64,000 nt of DNA from Desulfovibrio sp. UCD-KL4C (GTDB taxonomy: Bacteria; Desulfobacterota; Desulfovibrionia; Desulfovibrionales; Desulfovibrionaceae), in assembly GCF_006210265.1 (NCBI RefSeq), contig NZ_VCNC01000002.1:434001-498000 (forward strand). The letters run 5' to 3'. The stretch's first letter is position 1. Every line of letters starts with the position of its first letter. Under the pieces are notes generated by a model that was not told the origin of the DNA, did not search any database, and was given only the letters and a program-made list of their open reading frames with translations. The translations under genes and the position numbers were made by a program. Below are positions 36,049 to 44,757 of this stretch, one piece after another.

Positions 36049-36234
36049 ATGTTTGGATTAGGAATAACAGAAATTCTTTTGATTTTGGGTATTATTATCC
36101 TGATATTCGGTGCCAAAAAACTTCCTGAGGTGGGAAGTGGGCTAGGCCGTGCAATTCAAAATTTCAAAAAGGCCAGTAGTGAGTCTGAAGAAATTGACGT
36201 GACTCCGTCAAAAGACAAGGACAAGGACGCCTAA
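36049..36234 (+). CDS. tatA: Twin-arginine translocase subunit TatA/TatE
   Basis: TatA forms the pore-like part of the Tat pathway for folded proteins. The 61-residue protein has the membrane helix (about residues 3-21), the FGAKKLPE hinge, [12 protein letters not shown] amphipathic helix and an acidic/lysine tail. The ATG at 36049 is chosen because the apparent TTG start at 36037 lies within the GGAGGA ribosome site. It stands alone; tatB and tatC are not in the window. Confidence 0.93.
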   Translation: MFGLGITEILLILGIIILIFGAKKLPEVGSGLGRAIQNFKKASSESEEIDVTPSKDKDKDA

Positions 36235-36259
36235 CAGCAACCTTTGATCTGCCTGAAAG

Positions 36260-36297
36260 AACCCTTGATTACCTAGTGTGATCAGGGGTTTTTATTT
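36260..36297 (+). terminator. tatA terminator overlapping the end of the convergent gene
   Basis: AACCCTTGAT (36260-36269 and one base more) pairs with ATCAGGGGTT (36281-36290) apart from one wobble, followed by a long T run. The stem lies over the last codons of the convergent CDP-alcohol transferase gene. Confidence 0.8.
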
Positions 36298-36889
36298 TTT
36301 CAGCATAAAACATATCAACTCCCTGCTTTACGTACACAAATCCAGAAATACCCGTGAGCAAACCGGTTATCCACTCTATACCACGTTGGACATTAACCAT
36401 ATCCAGTGCAAAAGAAAGTCTGCTTAAAATTAAAAAAATCAGCAATAATTGTAAGGCTGTTGTTAATTTGCTGATTATCAACGGATTAATCTTTTTCTGA
36501 ACATCAATTCCGGCAAATTTCAAAAAAAACAATCCTCCGACGATTACTACGTCTCGACAGATGACAAGCATTGCCAGCCAAAATGAAATGACACCTCCAG
36601 TTGCCAAGCAGATAAAAGACGTACCGATGAGAATTTTGTCCGCAAGTGGATCAAGCATTGCGCCGAGTGATGTTCTCTGATTTAGGATTCGCGCCAAAAA
36701 GCCATCGAGTCCATCTGAAAACCCTGCCAACAAAAAAATGGACCATGCCCACACAAAATCGTGACCGAGATATGCAAATGCAAAACACGGGGTCAGCAGT
36801 ATCCTAAAACAAGTTATTAGATTAGGTACGCTCCTGCAGTCTTGCCACTTCACACTTTTACCTGTCTTATTTATCGCTGCTAAGACCAT
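36269..36889 (-). CDS. CDP-alcohol phosphatidyltransferase (PgsA-like)
   Basis: An inner-membrane enzyme of about 206 residues with the complete family motif DGFLAR-x8-G-x3-D-x3-D (DGFLARILNQRTSLGAML then DPLAD) and four to six hydrophobic segments. It probably makes phosphatidylglycerophosphate or a related lipid from CDP-diacylglycerol. The start is ambiguous: ATG at 36889 (used) or at 36928, both inside the 3' end of the upstream gene, so translation is coupled. It forms a unit with the two exported unknowns upstream. Confidence 0.82.
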   Translation of the reverse strand: MVLAAINKTGKSVKWQDCRSVPNLITCFRILLTPCFAFAYLGHDFVWAWSIFLLAGFSDGLDGFLARILNQRTSLGAMLDPLADKILIGTSFICLATGGVISFWLAMLVICRDVVIVGGLFFLKFAGIDVQKKINPLIISKLTTALQLLLIFLILSRLSFALDMVNVQRGIEWITGLLTGISGFVYVKQGVDMFYAEKIKTPDHTR

Positions 36890-37820
36890 CAATGTTAAAT
36901 GATAATCCGCGTGAAGGTAGATAGTCATTCAGATAACTTTTCAAAACCCACTGATCAGAAACCTCAAGAGACCAACTTGCAGAGACAGCCGTCGGCTTCA
37001 TTTCTACATCTAGCAATTTAACTTCCTGCACAGCAGAATCCCACGACTTTAGCATTCTATCGAATTCCTGAACACCGTCAGGATTAAACCATCCATTAAC
37101 AACTAAAACAACCTTAGGATTCATAGTGCTTTGAACATTTTCAGAACTAAAATATTTAGCCCACAAACTTTTCCAGACAGTTTCAACAGTACGACCGGAT
37201 GCATCCCATTTGCCATGAGAGGAAATAAGATCACCGCTCCACCTTTTCTTTGAAACTTGAGTGATACTTAATTTAGGAGTAGATGATTCTGTTGAAATGA
37301 CTTTCTGTACACCGTATAAAACCATAAGCTGCTGCAGATCTGCATCAAACTCGGCCTGATCCGTTTCACTAAGCTTAAATTTACCGTTTGAAACTAAAAT
37401 ATTTGCTTTAACGTTTGTTTTGATGTCTGAGAAAAACCCCATTCGTTTTAATACAGCTCTAAGCTCGCTCCGGTTGGCATTAACGTCGATACGGACCGCA
37501 ACACCATCCTCTTGAAATTTTACGTCCATGTCACGATACCCTGTTATGAACTCCTCGTAATGCTTAGTAAACATATCTTTTAATGCGCTACCGCGCTCAG
37601 CAGACAATGAGCCGGGAATCATACGCACAGATTCAGACATAAGAGCCTGAGCAAAAGCCTGTGAAACCGCTTCTGCACGCATATCTTTGCTGGAAACATC
37701 TTCTTCCAAGGGCTTAAAAATTTGAACATTAACGGCAAAAGCAGGAAGAGATGAAGCCATTATAAACATCAACATAGACAAAACAAAAAAACTTTTTTTA
37801 AGATATTCTGAAAAGATCAA
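36867..37820 (-). CDS. Exported protein, DUF2066-like
   Basis: A 317-residue protein with a signal peptide (hydrophobic residues 9-28, ending SLPAFA). The next region, KDMRAEAVSQAFAQALMSESVRMI, resembles the start of DUF2066 proteins; this is a tentative match by eye. No catalytic motif was seen. The start is TTG at 37818-37820, with CGGAG seven bases upstream. It overlaps the phosphatidyltransferase gene by 23 bases. Confidence 0.65.
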   Translation of the reverse strand: MIFSEYLKKSFFVLSMLMFIMASSLPAFAVNVQIFKPLEEDVSSKDMRAEAVSQAFAQALMSESVRMIPGSLSAERGSALKDMFTKHYEEFITGYRDMDVKFQEDGVAVRIDVNANRSELRAVLKRMGFFSDIKTNVKANILVSNGKFKLSETDQAEFDADLQQLMVLYGVQKVISTESSTPKLSITQVSKKRWSGDLISSHGKWDASGRTVETVWKSLWAKYFSSENVQSTMNPKVVLVVNGWFNPDGVQEFDRMLKSWDSAVQEVKLLDVEMKPTAVSASWSLEVSDQWVLKSYLNDYLPSRGLSFNIDGLSSDK

Positions 37821-37844
37821 GTGAATACTCCGATCTAAAAATTA

Positions 37845-38873
37845 TTATTGCAAAGCAGGGGCTAAATCTTCATCAACTATTGGTTCTTCCTGTAATTCAG
37901 AATCGATTGCAGGAGATTTTGTTTGAGCTGAAACAGTGCCAACATCATATGCTCCGGCACTCTCTGTATCATTTTCTATAACATCGTTTACTGGCCTATC
38001 CATAACTATCACCACAGCACAATTCTCAACAACAGACTTCCTTTTGAGAGCCGCCCTAAATTTAGCTGAATCATCAAGTGATAAGATAAGGTTTCCGCGA
38101 ACAGCTCCTTGAGTGCTAACAGGCTTTACAATAAGAGGATAGTTCCCTACCCGTTCCCTGTAACTCCCTAAAGAAGAATCAAATACATACGAAACCAGAC
38201 CATTCTTCAAAACAGAGTCTCTGCTGACTTTAAAAGGTCCGTATATTCCAATCCCCTTACCGTCATAAATTACCGGCAACAGCATAGGAATTAAATTAAG
38301 CCCTCTGGCGTCGACGACAATTCCGCTAAATGAAGCGGGCTCTACACTGCTTTCGCCTGTCACATCAGGTTCAATATCCCCACTTCTACCCCCAGATAAA
38401 GTCGGTGCAATGCCGGAAAGAAAGGGTAATGTAGGTGGAATAATTGCTAAAGCAAGATCACCGACGATATTCAAGGAAGCTGTAACCTTGACTTTCCCGT
38501 CCGGAATATCTTCTGTACGCAAAAGTGAATTCTGAACAATTCCACGAAGCGTTGTAGCAGTTTTAATATCGCCATTAAATGCTTGTGCTACAGTTTCTGA
38601 ACTACTTAAGGGCAATCCAAGAATTGAATCCAGCAATTTTTTACGAGCTTTAACGCCACTTTCCCTGACAGCAATAGCTTTCGTCCTCATTGAATCAAGA
38701 GTATCCTGCATAGGAAGAATTTCCGCTGAAGCAGAAATTAGCCCATTTCCCCAGTTGATGGAACTATCTGAAGTTTCAACAACATATCCATGATCATTAG
38801 AAATCCCATCTGCATAAAGAGCTGCCGGAGCGAGAAGCAAAAAAAGAAAAGCTAAAAATGAATATAATCTCAT
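37845..38873 (-). CDS. Exported protein of unknown function, LPP20/FlgT-like N-terminus
   Basis: A 342-residue protein with a clear signal peptide (MRLYSFLAFLFLLLAPAALYA). Its first mature region, in which a short beta-type stretch is followed by a helix rich in Ala, Arg and Lys (TKAIAVRESGVKARKKLLDSI), is reminiscent of LPP20/FlgT-type periplasmic proteins. The C-terminus is acidic and low in complexity. I would not assign a function. It lies 24 bases upstream of the DUF2066-like gene and both are probably periplasmic. Confidence 0.65.
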   Translation of the reverse strand: MRLYSFLAFLFLLLAPAALYADGISNDHGYVVETSDSSINWGNGLISASAEILPMQDTLDSMRTKAIAVRESGVKARKKLLDSILGLPLSSSETVAQAFNGDIKTATTLRGIVQNSLLRTEDIPDGKVKVTASLNIVGDLALAIIPPTLPFLSGIAPTLSGGRSGDIEPDVTGESSVEPASFSGIVVDARGLNLIPMLLPVIYDGKGIGIYGPFKVSRDSVLKNGLVSYVFDSSLGSYRERVGNYPLIVKPVSTQGAVRGNLILSLDDSAKFRAALKRKSVVENCAVVIVMDRPVNDVIENDTESAGAYDVGTVSAQTKSPAIDSELQEEPIVDEDLAPALQ

Positions 38874-38927
38874 AATTCTTCCAATTTAAATTTTACGGAT
38901 CAATCGTTTCAGCCGTGCATACAGAAC

Positions 38928-39857
38928 TTACCCTTCCGCATTACTTTCCGCAAGCCACGCGGCTGCAAACTCAACAATCTTGCCGGAATCATCGGGAGAG
39001 AACCAGTTAATATCCTTTTCTCTATTAAACCAGGTTAACTGCCGTTTTGCATAAGCTCTAGTGTTCTTCGCCCACAAAAGTCTAGCTTCATCAAGATCAA
39101 TATCACCTTTTATAAATGCAAGCAGTTCACTGCATCCGATTCCAGTCCACCCCGGTCCATTTTCATCAGGACAAATTTCCCATGCTCTGCGGGCTTCATA
39201 CACTGCTCCGTTTGCAATCATCTGATCGATTCGGAAGTTAAGCAAAGGAGTCAAAGTATCAAGATCAGCTTTTATCCCAATCTTAAGAAAACGGTACGGT
39301 GAAGGTGGAACATCCCGATTATGCCACCACGTAAAATTTTTACCGGTCCCCTCATAAACTTCGATTGCACGGGAATTGCGTTGTTTATTATTAGGATGTG
39401 TACGCTTGGCATATTCCGGATCAACTTTTTGAAGTTCCTCAAACAAAGCTGCAGAGCCTTCTTCTTCAACTCTTCTGCGGACTCTCATCCGAACTTCTTC
39501 AGGAATATCAGGAATAGGAGCAAGCCCTGAAGTAAGAGCTCTTAGATAAAGACCTGTACCTCCAACAAGTATCGGCAATTCGCCAACAGCCTGCTCAATT
39601 TTTTCATGAGCAAGTTCAACAAAATCTGCCACTGTAATCACATCTGTAGTCGGCATAAACCCGTAAAGTTCATGCGGGCAAACAGCTCTTTCGACAGGAC
39701 TGGGCTGAGCGGTAATAACAGGAAAATCTTTATAAACCTGCCGTGAATCAAAGTTAATAATACGCGCAGGAAAACGTTTTGCCATGCCTAAAGATGTTGC
39801 GGTCTTACCTGCTCCTGTCGGTCCCAAGATACAGACAACGGATTTACGATTATCCAT
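38928..39857 (-). CDS. miaA: tRNA dimethylallyltransferase
   Basis: MiaA transfers dimethylallyl to A37 of UNN-decoding tRNAs. The 309-residue protein begins with the P-loop GPTGAGKT (residues 12-19) and has DSRQVYKDFPVITAQP, LVGGTGLYLRAL and the C-terminal TRAYAKRQLTWFNR motif. It starts 3 bases after coaD's stop and belongs to the rsmD-coaD-miaA cluster. Confidence 0.95.
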   Translation of the reverse strand: MDNRKSVVCILGPTGAGKTATSLGMAKRFPARIINFDSRQVYKDFPVITAQPSPVERAVCPHELYGFMPTTDVITVADFVELAHEKIEQAVGELPILVGGTGLYLRALTSGLAPIPDIPEEVRMRVRRRVEEEGSAALFEELQKVDPEYAKRTHPNNKQRNSRAIEVYEGTGKNFTWWHNRDVPPSPYRFLKIGIKADLDTLTPLLNFRIDQMIANGAVYEARRAWEICPDENGPGWTGIGCSELLAFIKGDIDLDEARLLWAKNTRAYAKRQLTWFNREKDINWFSPDDSGKIVEFAAAWLAESNAEG

Positions 39858-39860
39858 AAC

Positions 39861-40364
39861 TTACTTACCGGATGGGGCAAGCCTTTCCAAGACTTCTTCA
39901 TAAATTTGTTTTGGAATCAATCCTTTAATATCTCCGCCATTTACAGCAACATCTTTTATAATAGTAGAGCTGAGATACATCCATTTATAATCAGTCATAA
40001 GAAAAACCGTCTGGACATCATTATCAAGCCGCCTGTTCATCAGAGCCATCTGGAATTCATACTCAAAATCAGAAACAGCACGTAAGCCGCGCATAATGAC
40101 ATTTGCCGGACTTTTTTGCACATAATGCACAAGTAACCCGTCAAAAGACTGCACTTCAACACGAGGTTCATTGGCAAAAATTCTTGAGACCATATCCACA
40201 CGTTCATCAAGCGAGAAACAGCAATTTTTTGAAGTACTTCCGGCAACTGCAACAATAATTTTATGAAATGTTTTAAGCCCTCTCGTTACAAGACTGAAGT
40301 GCCCACGAGTAAATGGATCAAATGTTCCGGGGAAAACTGCGGTAAGTTGTTTTATTTCTGCCAT
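39861..40364 (-). CDS. coaD: Phosphopantetheine adenylyltransferase
   Basis: CoaD makes dephospho-CoA from 4'-phosphopantetheine and ATP. The 167-residue protein has the nucleotidyltransferase motif FPGTFDPFTRGH near the N-terminus, MRGLRAVSDFEYEFQMALMNRRLD and the YLSSTIIKDVAVNGGDI motif. Full length. It overlaps the 3' end of rsmD by 13 bases, a common rsmD-coaD pairing. Confidence 0.95.
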   Translation of the reverse strand: MAEIKQLTAVFPGTFDPFTRGHFSLVTRGLKTFHKIIVAVAGSTSKNCCFSLDERVDMVSRIFANEPRVEVQSFDGLLVHYVQKSPANVIMRGLRAVSDFEYEFQMALMNRRLDNDVQTVFLMTDYKWMYLSSTIIKDVAVNGGDIKGLIPKQIYEEVLERLAPSGK

Positions 40365-40912
40365 AATAATATCCTCGTCTGGCCATAGAGCTTGTTAGAG
40401 AGAAGATTAAGCTCATCGATTAATACTGAATGCGGCGGCTCAACTTGAGCCTCAACCTCTGCAAGAACAAATCCTCCGTCAGCCAGCCATCCGTTTTCCA
40501 AGGCAGAATCAAGAGCTTTAGGCAACAAATCATAACCATAAGGAGGATCTATAAAAATTAAATCAAAAGGTTTTTCCGGAGGTCTTGAAAGCACATTAAA
40601 CAAATCCGCCGTTAAAACTTTATACTCAGGCGTAGGTACACCCAAATCTTTTAAATTGGTTTTAATCAGAGCTGCAGCTCGTCCATTTTTCTCAATAAAA
40701 AAAGAAAACTCACCTCCGCGGCTGAGTGCTTCTATAGCTAGGCTTCCACTCCCGGCAAACATATCCGCAGCACGCAAACCATCCCACTCAATACCGCGAG
40801 ATTCCAGCATTGAAAAAACAGCCTGCCTGACTTTTGATGTAGCAGGACGATACCCGGGACCACTGGCGGTTTTAATAATTCTTCCGCCGTATTTACCGCT
40901 TACTAATCTCAT
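40352..40912 (-). CDS. rsmD: 16S rRNA (guanine(966)-N2)-methyltransferase
   Basis: RsmD methylates G966 of 16S rRNA. The 186-residue protein starts MRLVSGKYGGRIIKT, has the SAM motif AADMFAGSGSLAIEALSRGG and the catalytic FIDPPYG. Normal length. It lies directly downstream of the beta-CASP nuclease gene and overlaps coaD. Confidence 0.93.
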   Translation of the reverse strand: MRLVSGKYGGRIIKTASGPGYRPATSKVRQAVFSMLESRGIEWDGLRAADMFAGSGSLAIEALSRGGEFSFFIEKNGRAAALIKTNLKDLGVPTPEYKVLTADLFNVLSRPPEKPFDLIFIDPPYGYDLLPKALDSALENGWLADGGFVLAEVEAQVEPPHSVLIDELNLLSNKLYGQTRILLWQK

Positions 40913-40916
40913 TATT

Positions 40917-42521
40917 CTATAATTCCGATATCAGTTCAATGACCTGACGGTTAATTTCAAGTAACTTATCCCTAAGTTCAGTCTGACCAAGAAATGTCTG
41001 AGACTTAACTTTATCAAGTCTTCCTCTGAACTCTCCAAACAATTTTTCTGAATCCTTTAATAAGAATTCCCAGTCAATTTCCTGAATAGCCTGCCCTTTA
41101 ATAATCGGTTCCATTTCGCCGCGCGGAGTTAGTACCAATTCTTCACGATACTCCGCAATATGAACCTCATAGCCAAGTTCTTTAGTAATTCTGCCTGAAA
41201 GGATTTTCTGACTTTTTATTTCACCATGAGTCAGAATTATTTTCATGGACGGTTTATCAAAATGTTTAAGCCAGTCAATCATTTCATCCTGTCCAGCATG
41301 TCCTGAAAAACCGTTAATGGTGAAAATTTTAGCTTCAACTTTAAGTTTTTCACCGAAAATAGTGATATCTTCAGCACCGTTTACTACTCTGCGCCCTGGT
41401 GTTCCAACTCCTTGGTATCCGACAAAAACAATGCTTGCACCTTTTTTCCAGATATTATGCCGCAAGTGATGCTTAATACGCCCAGCATTAGCCATGCCAC
41501 TTGCAGAAATTATAATAGCTGGTCCAGAAGTATTGTTAATGGACCGTGAAGATTCTGTATCAAGAGTAAATTTTAAATTCGGCAACGAAAGAGGATTTTC
41601 CCCATTATGGAGCAATTCATTGGTATCAAGGTCAAAATATTCTGGATGCCCCCTAAAAATTTCAGTTGCCTTGATTGCAAGAGGACTATCAAGATAAACA
41701 GGCATGTCTTCAGGAAGTTTGCCAGCTTTATAGAGTAAAAAAAGTGAATAAATAAGCTGCTGAGAACGCTCAACAGCAAACGCAGGGATAACCACTTTCT
41801 CTTTGTTGGAATAACTCCATGCAATAGCCTCGGCAAGCTCATCTAAACTGTTTGAAGAATCCTTGTGATTACGATCACCATAAGTTGATTCCATCAAAAG
41901 GTAGTCAGCTTTTTCAACAATGGATGGATTGCGTACAATCAATTGATCTTTATGACCAAGATCACCGGAGAAAACAACTTTTGTAGTATCGCCATTCTCT
42001 TTTACCCAAAGCTCAATAAACGCAGAACCAAGAATATGTCCGGCATCTTTGTAATTGACGGTAAGCCCTTCAGCAGGCTCAAAAGAAGATCCATACTGAA
42101 TGGCTCTCATCAGCGGAGTTGTTGCTATGGCATCTTTCTGCTCATAGATAGGACTTATCGGAGAAAGACCTTTACGAAGTCTCTTTCTATTTGTCCACTC
42201 GGCTTCCATTTCTTGAATATGAGCACTGTCGAGGAGCATAATATCCAGAAGATCACGTGTAGGCTGAGTCATATAAATAGGTCCAGTGAACCCCGCCCTG
42301 ACAGCCGCAGGCAAAAGTCCTGTATGATCAATATGAGCATGAGTAATAAGTATAAAATCAAGTTCCTTAACTCTGTAATCACTTATTCCTCGGTTGCGCT
42401 TTTCAATTTCCGCATTACCTTGATGTAACCCGCAATCGACTGCAAATCTGGCATTTTCAGTCTCAATAATGTAGCAGGAACCGGTAACAGTTTTAGCTGC
42501 CCCCATAAAAGTAATCTTCAT
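40917..42521 (-). CDS. MBL-fold, beta-CASP metallohydrolase (RNA-specificity domain)
   Basis: A 534-residue zinc-dependent nuclease-like protein. The metallo-beta-lactamase motif is ITHAHIDHTG (about residues 58-67). FSGDLGH, the beta-CASP domain, the SGMANAGRIKHHL block and a C-terminal FSGHAGQ and LTHGE follow. It belongs to the YSH1/CPSF-73-like bacterial RNases of unknown targets. GGAGG precedes the ATG. It heads the rsmD-coaD-miaA cluster, divergent from the LOG gene. Confidence 0.88.
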   Translation of the reverse strand: MKITFMGAAKTVTGSCYIIETENARFAVDCGLHQGNAEIEKRNRGISDYRVKELDFILITHAHIDHTGLLPAAVRAGFTGPIYMTQPTRDLLDIMLLDSAHIQEMEAEWTNRKRLRKGLSPISPIYEQKDAIATTPLMRAIQYGSSFEPAEGLTVNYKDAGHILGSAFIELWVKENGDTTKVVFSGDLGHKDQLIVRNPSIVEKADYLLMESTYGDRNHKDSSNSLDELAEAIAWSYSNKEKVVIPAFAVERSQQLIYSLFLLYKAGKLPEDMPVYLDSPLAIKATEIFRGHPEYFDLDTNELLHNGENPLSLPNLKFTLDTESSRSINNTSGPAIIISASGMANAGRIKHHLRHNIWKKGASIVFVGYQGVGTPGRRVVNGAEDITIFGEKLKVEAKIFTINGFSGHAGQDEMIDWLKHFDKPSMKIILTHGEIKSQKILSGRITKELGYEVHIAEYREELVLTPRGEMEPIIKGQAIQEIDWEFLLKDSEKLFGEFRGRLDKVKSQTFLGQTELRDKLLEINRQVIELISEL

Positions 42522-42682
42522 AAATCCTCCAGTATGATCACACTGTTAATTTCACCTTTTATACTATCATTATCGTTCTTTTTTTGGTAGTTCGAATGCA
42601 CTGCTACATGCACCAATATTGGATTTCAGGCAATAGTTAGCAACTATCTGATCATATTTTATAACATAGCAACGAGGTCAAA

Positions 42683-43339
42683 ATGCATAAATCAAAGCAA
42701 TATGTTATCGACGATCTCTCCATGCAGGAATCTTGGAGACTGTTTAAAATAATGGCTGAACTGGTCGACGGATTCGATACGATGAGTGATATCGGTCCAG
42801 CAGTATCAATATTCGGCTCAGCACGCGTACCAAGTGACCATCCCCTTTATGCACAAACAGAGCATCTTGCAAAGCTTCTTTGTAAATCAGGATATTCAGT
42901 TATAACAGGTGGTGGACCGGGTCTTATGGAAGCGGGAAACAAAGGTTGTTTTGAAGCTGGTGGAGAATCAATAGGTCTGCATATTCACCTTCCATTTGAG
43001 CAACAATCAAATCCATATCTGTCTCTAAAAAGTGATTATAACTATTTTTTTATCCGTAAGGTAATGTTTATCAAATATGCTCTTGCCTACATTGCCATGC
43101 CCGGCGGTTACGGAACTCTTGATGAATTAAGTGAAGCTCTGGTGCTTATTCAGACAAAACGGATTAAACCTTTCCCGATTATTCTTATGGGGACTAAATT
43201 CTGGGGAGGACTTATTGAATGGTTCAAAACAAGTTTAGTTGCTGATGGATTCTGTAGTGAAGAAAACCTTGATCTTTTCATAGTGACCGACTCACCGGAA
43301 GAAGCTGTTGCACATATCAAGAAACATGTAATAATTTAG
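42683..43339 (+). CDS. LOG-family protein (TIGR00730-type nucleotide 5'-monophosphate phosphoribohydrolase)
   Basis: A 218-residue Rossmann-like protein with the family motifs SIFGSARVPSDHPLY, GGGPGLMEAGNKG and PGGYGTLDE (about residues 137-145). LOG-type enzymes release free base from nucleotide monophosphates; other members bind (p)ppGpp (PpnN) or DNA precursors, so the substrate is open. GAGGTC precedes the ATG. Confidence 0.88.
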   Translation: MHKSKQYVIDDLSMQESWRLFKIMAELVDGFDTMSDIGPAVSIFGSARVPSDHPLYAQTEHLAKLLCKSGYSVITGGGPGLMEAGNKGCFEAGGESIGLHIHLPFEQQSNPYLSLKSDYNYFFIRKVMFIKYALAYIAMPGGYGTLDELSEALVLIQTKRIKPFPIILMGTKFWGGLIEWFKTSLVADGFCSEENLDLFIVTDSPEEAVAHIKKHVII

Positions 43340-43365
43340 CAAATCGCTAATTTAATTAGCAAATC

Positions 43366-44250
43366 ATGGAAACAAAAAATCAGAAAAAGGCATATCTGTA
43401 CGGACTAGCCGCAGTATTAATCTGGTCTACTGTTGCTTCTGCTTTTAAAATTGCGCTTTCATATATGGAACCGCTACAACTGCTTTTTTATGCAGTGAGC
43501 TTTTCCACATTGACCCTGTTGATTATTCTGATTGTTCAAAAAAAAATCGGGCAGATTGCACAAATGAGTTTATCAACCATACTCAAAAGTGCCCTGCCCG
43601 GAATATTAAATCCCTTCCTTTACTATATAGTTCTCTTCAAAGCCTACTCCCTTCTGCCTGCGCAAGAGGCACAACCGCTCAACTACACTTGGGCGATAAC
43701 CTTGTCGTTACTCTCTATTCCATTATTAGGACAAAAATTATGCGCACGCGAGCTTTTAGCCATATTCACAAGTTATCTTGGCGTTGTCGTAATCTCCACA
43801 CATGGCAACCTGTTAAACATCCAGTTCAGCAACGGCTTCGGTGTTTTTTTAGCCCTGTTTAGTACCGTACTATGGGCTTTATACTGGATTTATAATACCA
43901 AAAGTAAAATTGATCCATTAATTGAACTTTTCCTAAACTTCTGTCTGGGGTTACCGTTAGTCGCGATTGTAATGCTTATTTTTGCAGGACCGCCACCTAT
44001 TGAACTCCCTGCCGTGCTTTCGGCTGCCTATGTAGGACTTTTTGAAATGGGAATTACGTTTGCACTATGGCTTAAGGCTCTAAAACTTACTGAAAAGACC
44101 GCCAGAATAAGTAATCTAATATTCCTATCTCCTTTTATCTCTCTCATACTTATCCATTTTATTTTAGGGGAAGAAATCTTACCATCTACTTTTGTCGGAC
44201 TTCTTTTCATCGTTGGCGGGAACATCATCCAGCAAACCGACAAAAAATAA
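43366..44250 (+). CDS. EamA/DMT-family transporter
   Basis: A 294-residue inner-membrane protein with about 10 hydrophobic segments and the two EamA repeats (YGLAAVLIWSTVASAFKIAL at the N-terminus, VFLALFSTVLWALYWIYN in the middle). Substrate unknown. There is no clear ribosome site before the ATG, 26 bases after the LOG gene, so the start is a little uncertain. Confidence 0.85.
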   Translation: METKNQKKAYLYGLAAVLIWSTVASAFKIALSYMEPLQLLFYAVSFSTLTLLIILIVQKKIGQIAQMSLSTILKSALPGILNPFLYYIVLFKAYSLLPAQEAQPLNYTWAITLSLLSIPLLGQKLCARELLAIFTSYLGVVVISTHGNLLNIQFSNGFGVFLALFSTVLWALYWIYNTKSKIDPLIELFLNFCLGLPLVAIVMLIFAGPPPIELPAVLSAAYVGLFEMGITFALWLKALKLTEKTARISNLIFLSPFISLILIHFILGEEILPSTFVGLLFIVGGNIIQQTDKK

Positions 44251-44305
44251 TTCAATAATCTATACAGTTATTTTTTTTAAAACGAAAAGTATAAAAGCTT
44301 TAAAC

Positions 44306-44345
44306 GCACGAAAGGCCGGGATGGAGGGGTCCCGACCTTACGTGC
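44306..44345 (+). promoter_or_regulatory. long hairpin with GGAGGGG loop
   Basis: GCACG pairs with CGTGC, AAGG with CCTT and CGGGA with TCCCG, separated by two single mismatches (14 paired bases). The apical loop, TGGAGGGG (44322-44329), contains GGA. No T tract follows, so it is not a terminator. It could be a small RNA or a leader element. Confidence 0.5.
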
Positions 44346-44365
44346 TTAAGGAGTGATGATAAGAA

Positions 44366-44479
44366 ATGAAGACTGTATATTTAACTGAGCTTTGGACAAT
44401 CAACTTGGGGGGTGAAGTTTGTCTCACTCAGGTTGCTTTACATACAGCATCAAGCGTGCCAAAAAAAATCCCCTTTTAA
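44366..44479 (+). CDS. possible small protein, 37 residues
   Basis: ATG at 44366 opens a 37-codon frame (starts MKTVYLTELWTINLGGEV, ends PKKIPF) with AAGGAG at 44348-44353, 12 bases upstream. It has no known similarity to me, and the long spacing makes translation uncertain. Confidence 0.3.
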   Translation: MKTVYLTELWTINLGGEVCLTQVALHTASSVPKKIPF

Positions 44480-44757
44480 TTAAACATGTTATACAAATAA
44501 AAAATCATGTGCACACAATTTGCACACAATAATTGCACTTTTGTGCAAAAACTTTCATCCAGGGCTGCACAAGCGTTCAGTTTCTCACCTTATTTAAAGC
44601 TTCACTTTTGCGACATATAAGTTAATATTGCGATATTTACTATATTTAATCCTAATTATGTACTATCTAAAAACCTTCAAGAATATTTAAGCGGTTGAAC
44701 GGCTATTCAAAATCTTAAAACAATAAAAAACACTCTTTACGAACGATCAGGAGAAAA

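Larger units (their letters stand above)
44251..44757. other. 507-base gene-poor interval with structured element
   Basis: This gap holds a long imperfect hairpin (44306-44345), a short ORF (44366-44479) with a possible ribosome site, and then AT-rich sequence with repeats of TGCACACAA near 44510-44535 and an inverted GCAC/GTGC-type repeat further on. No other coding region was seen. Confidence 0.6.

Noticed and set aside
41943-42428. 161-codon ORF on the + strand
   Set aside because: It is antisense to the beta-CASP nuclease gene, which has well-conserved motifs.
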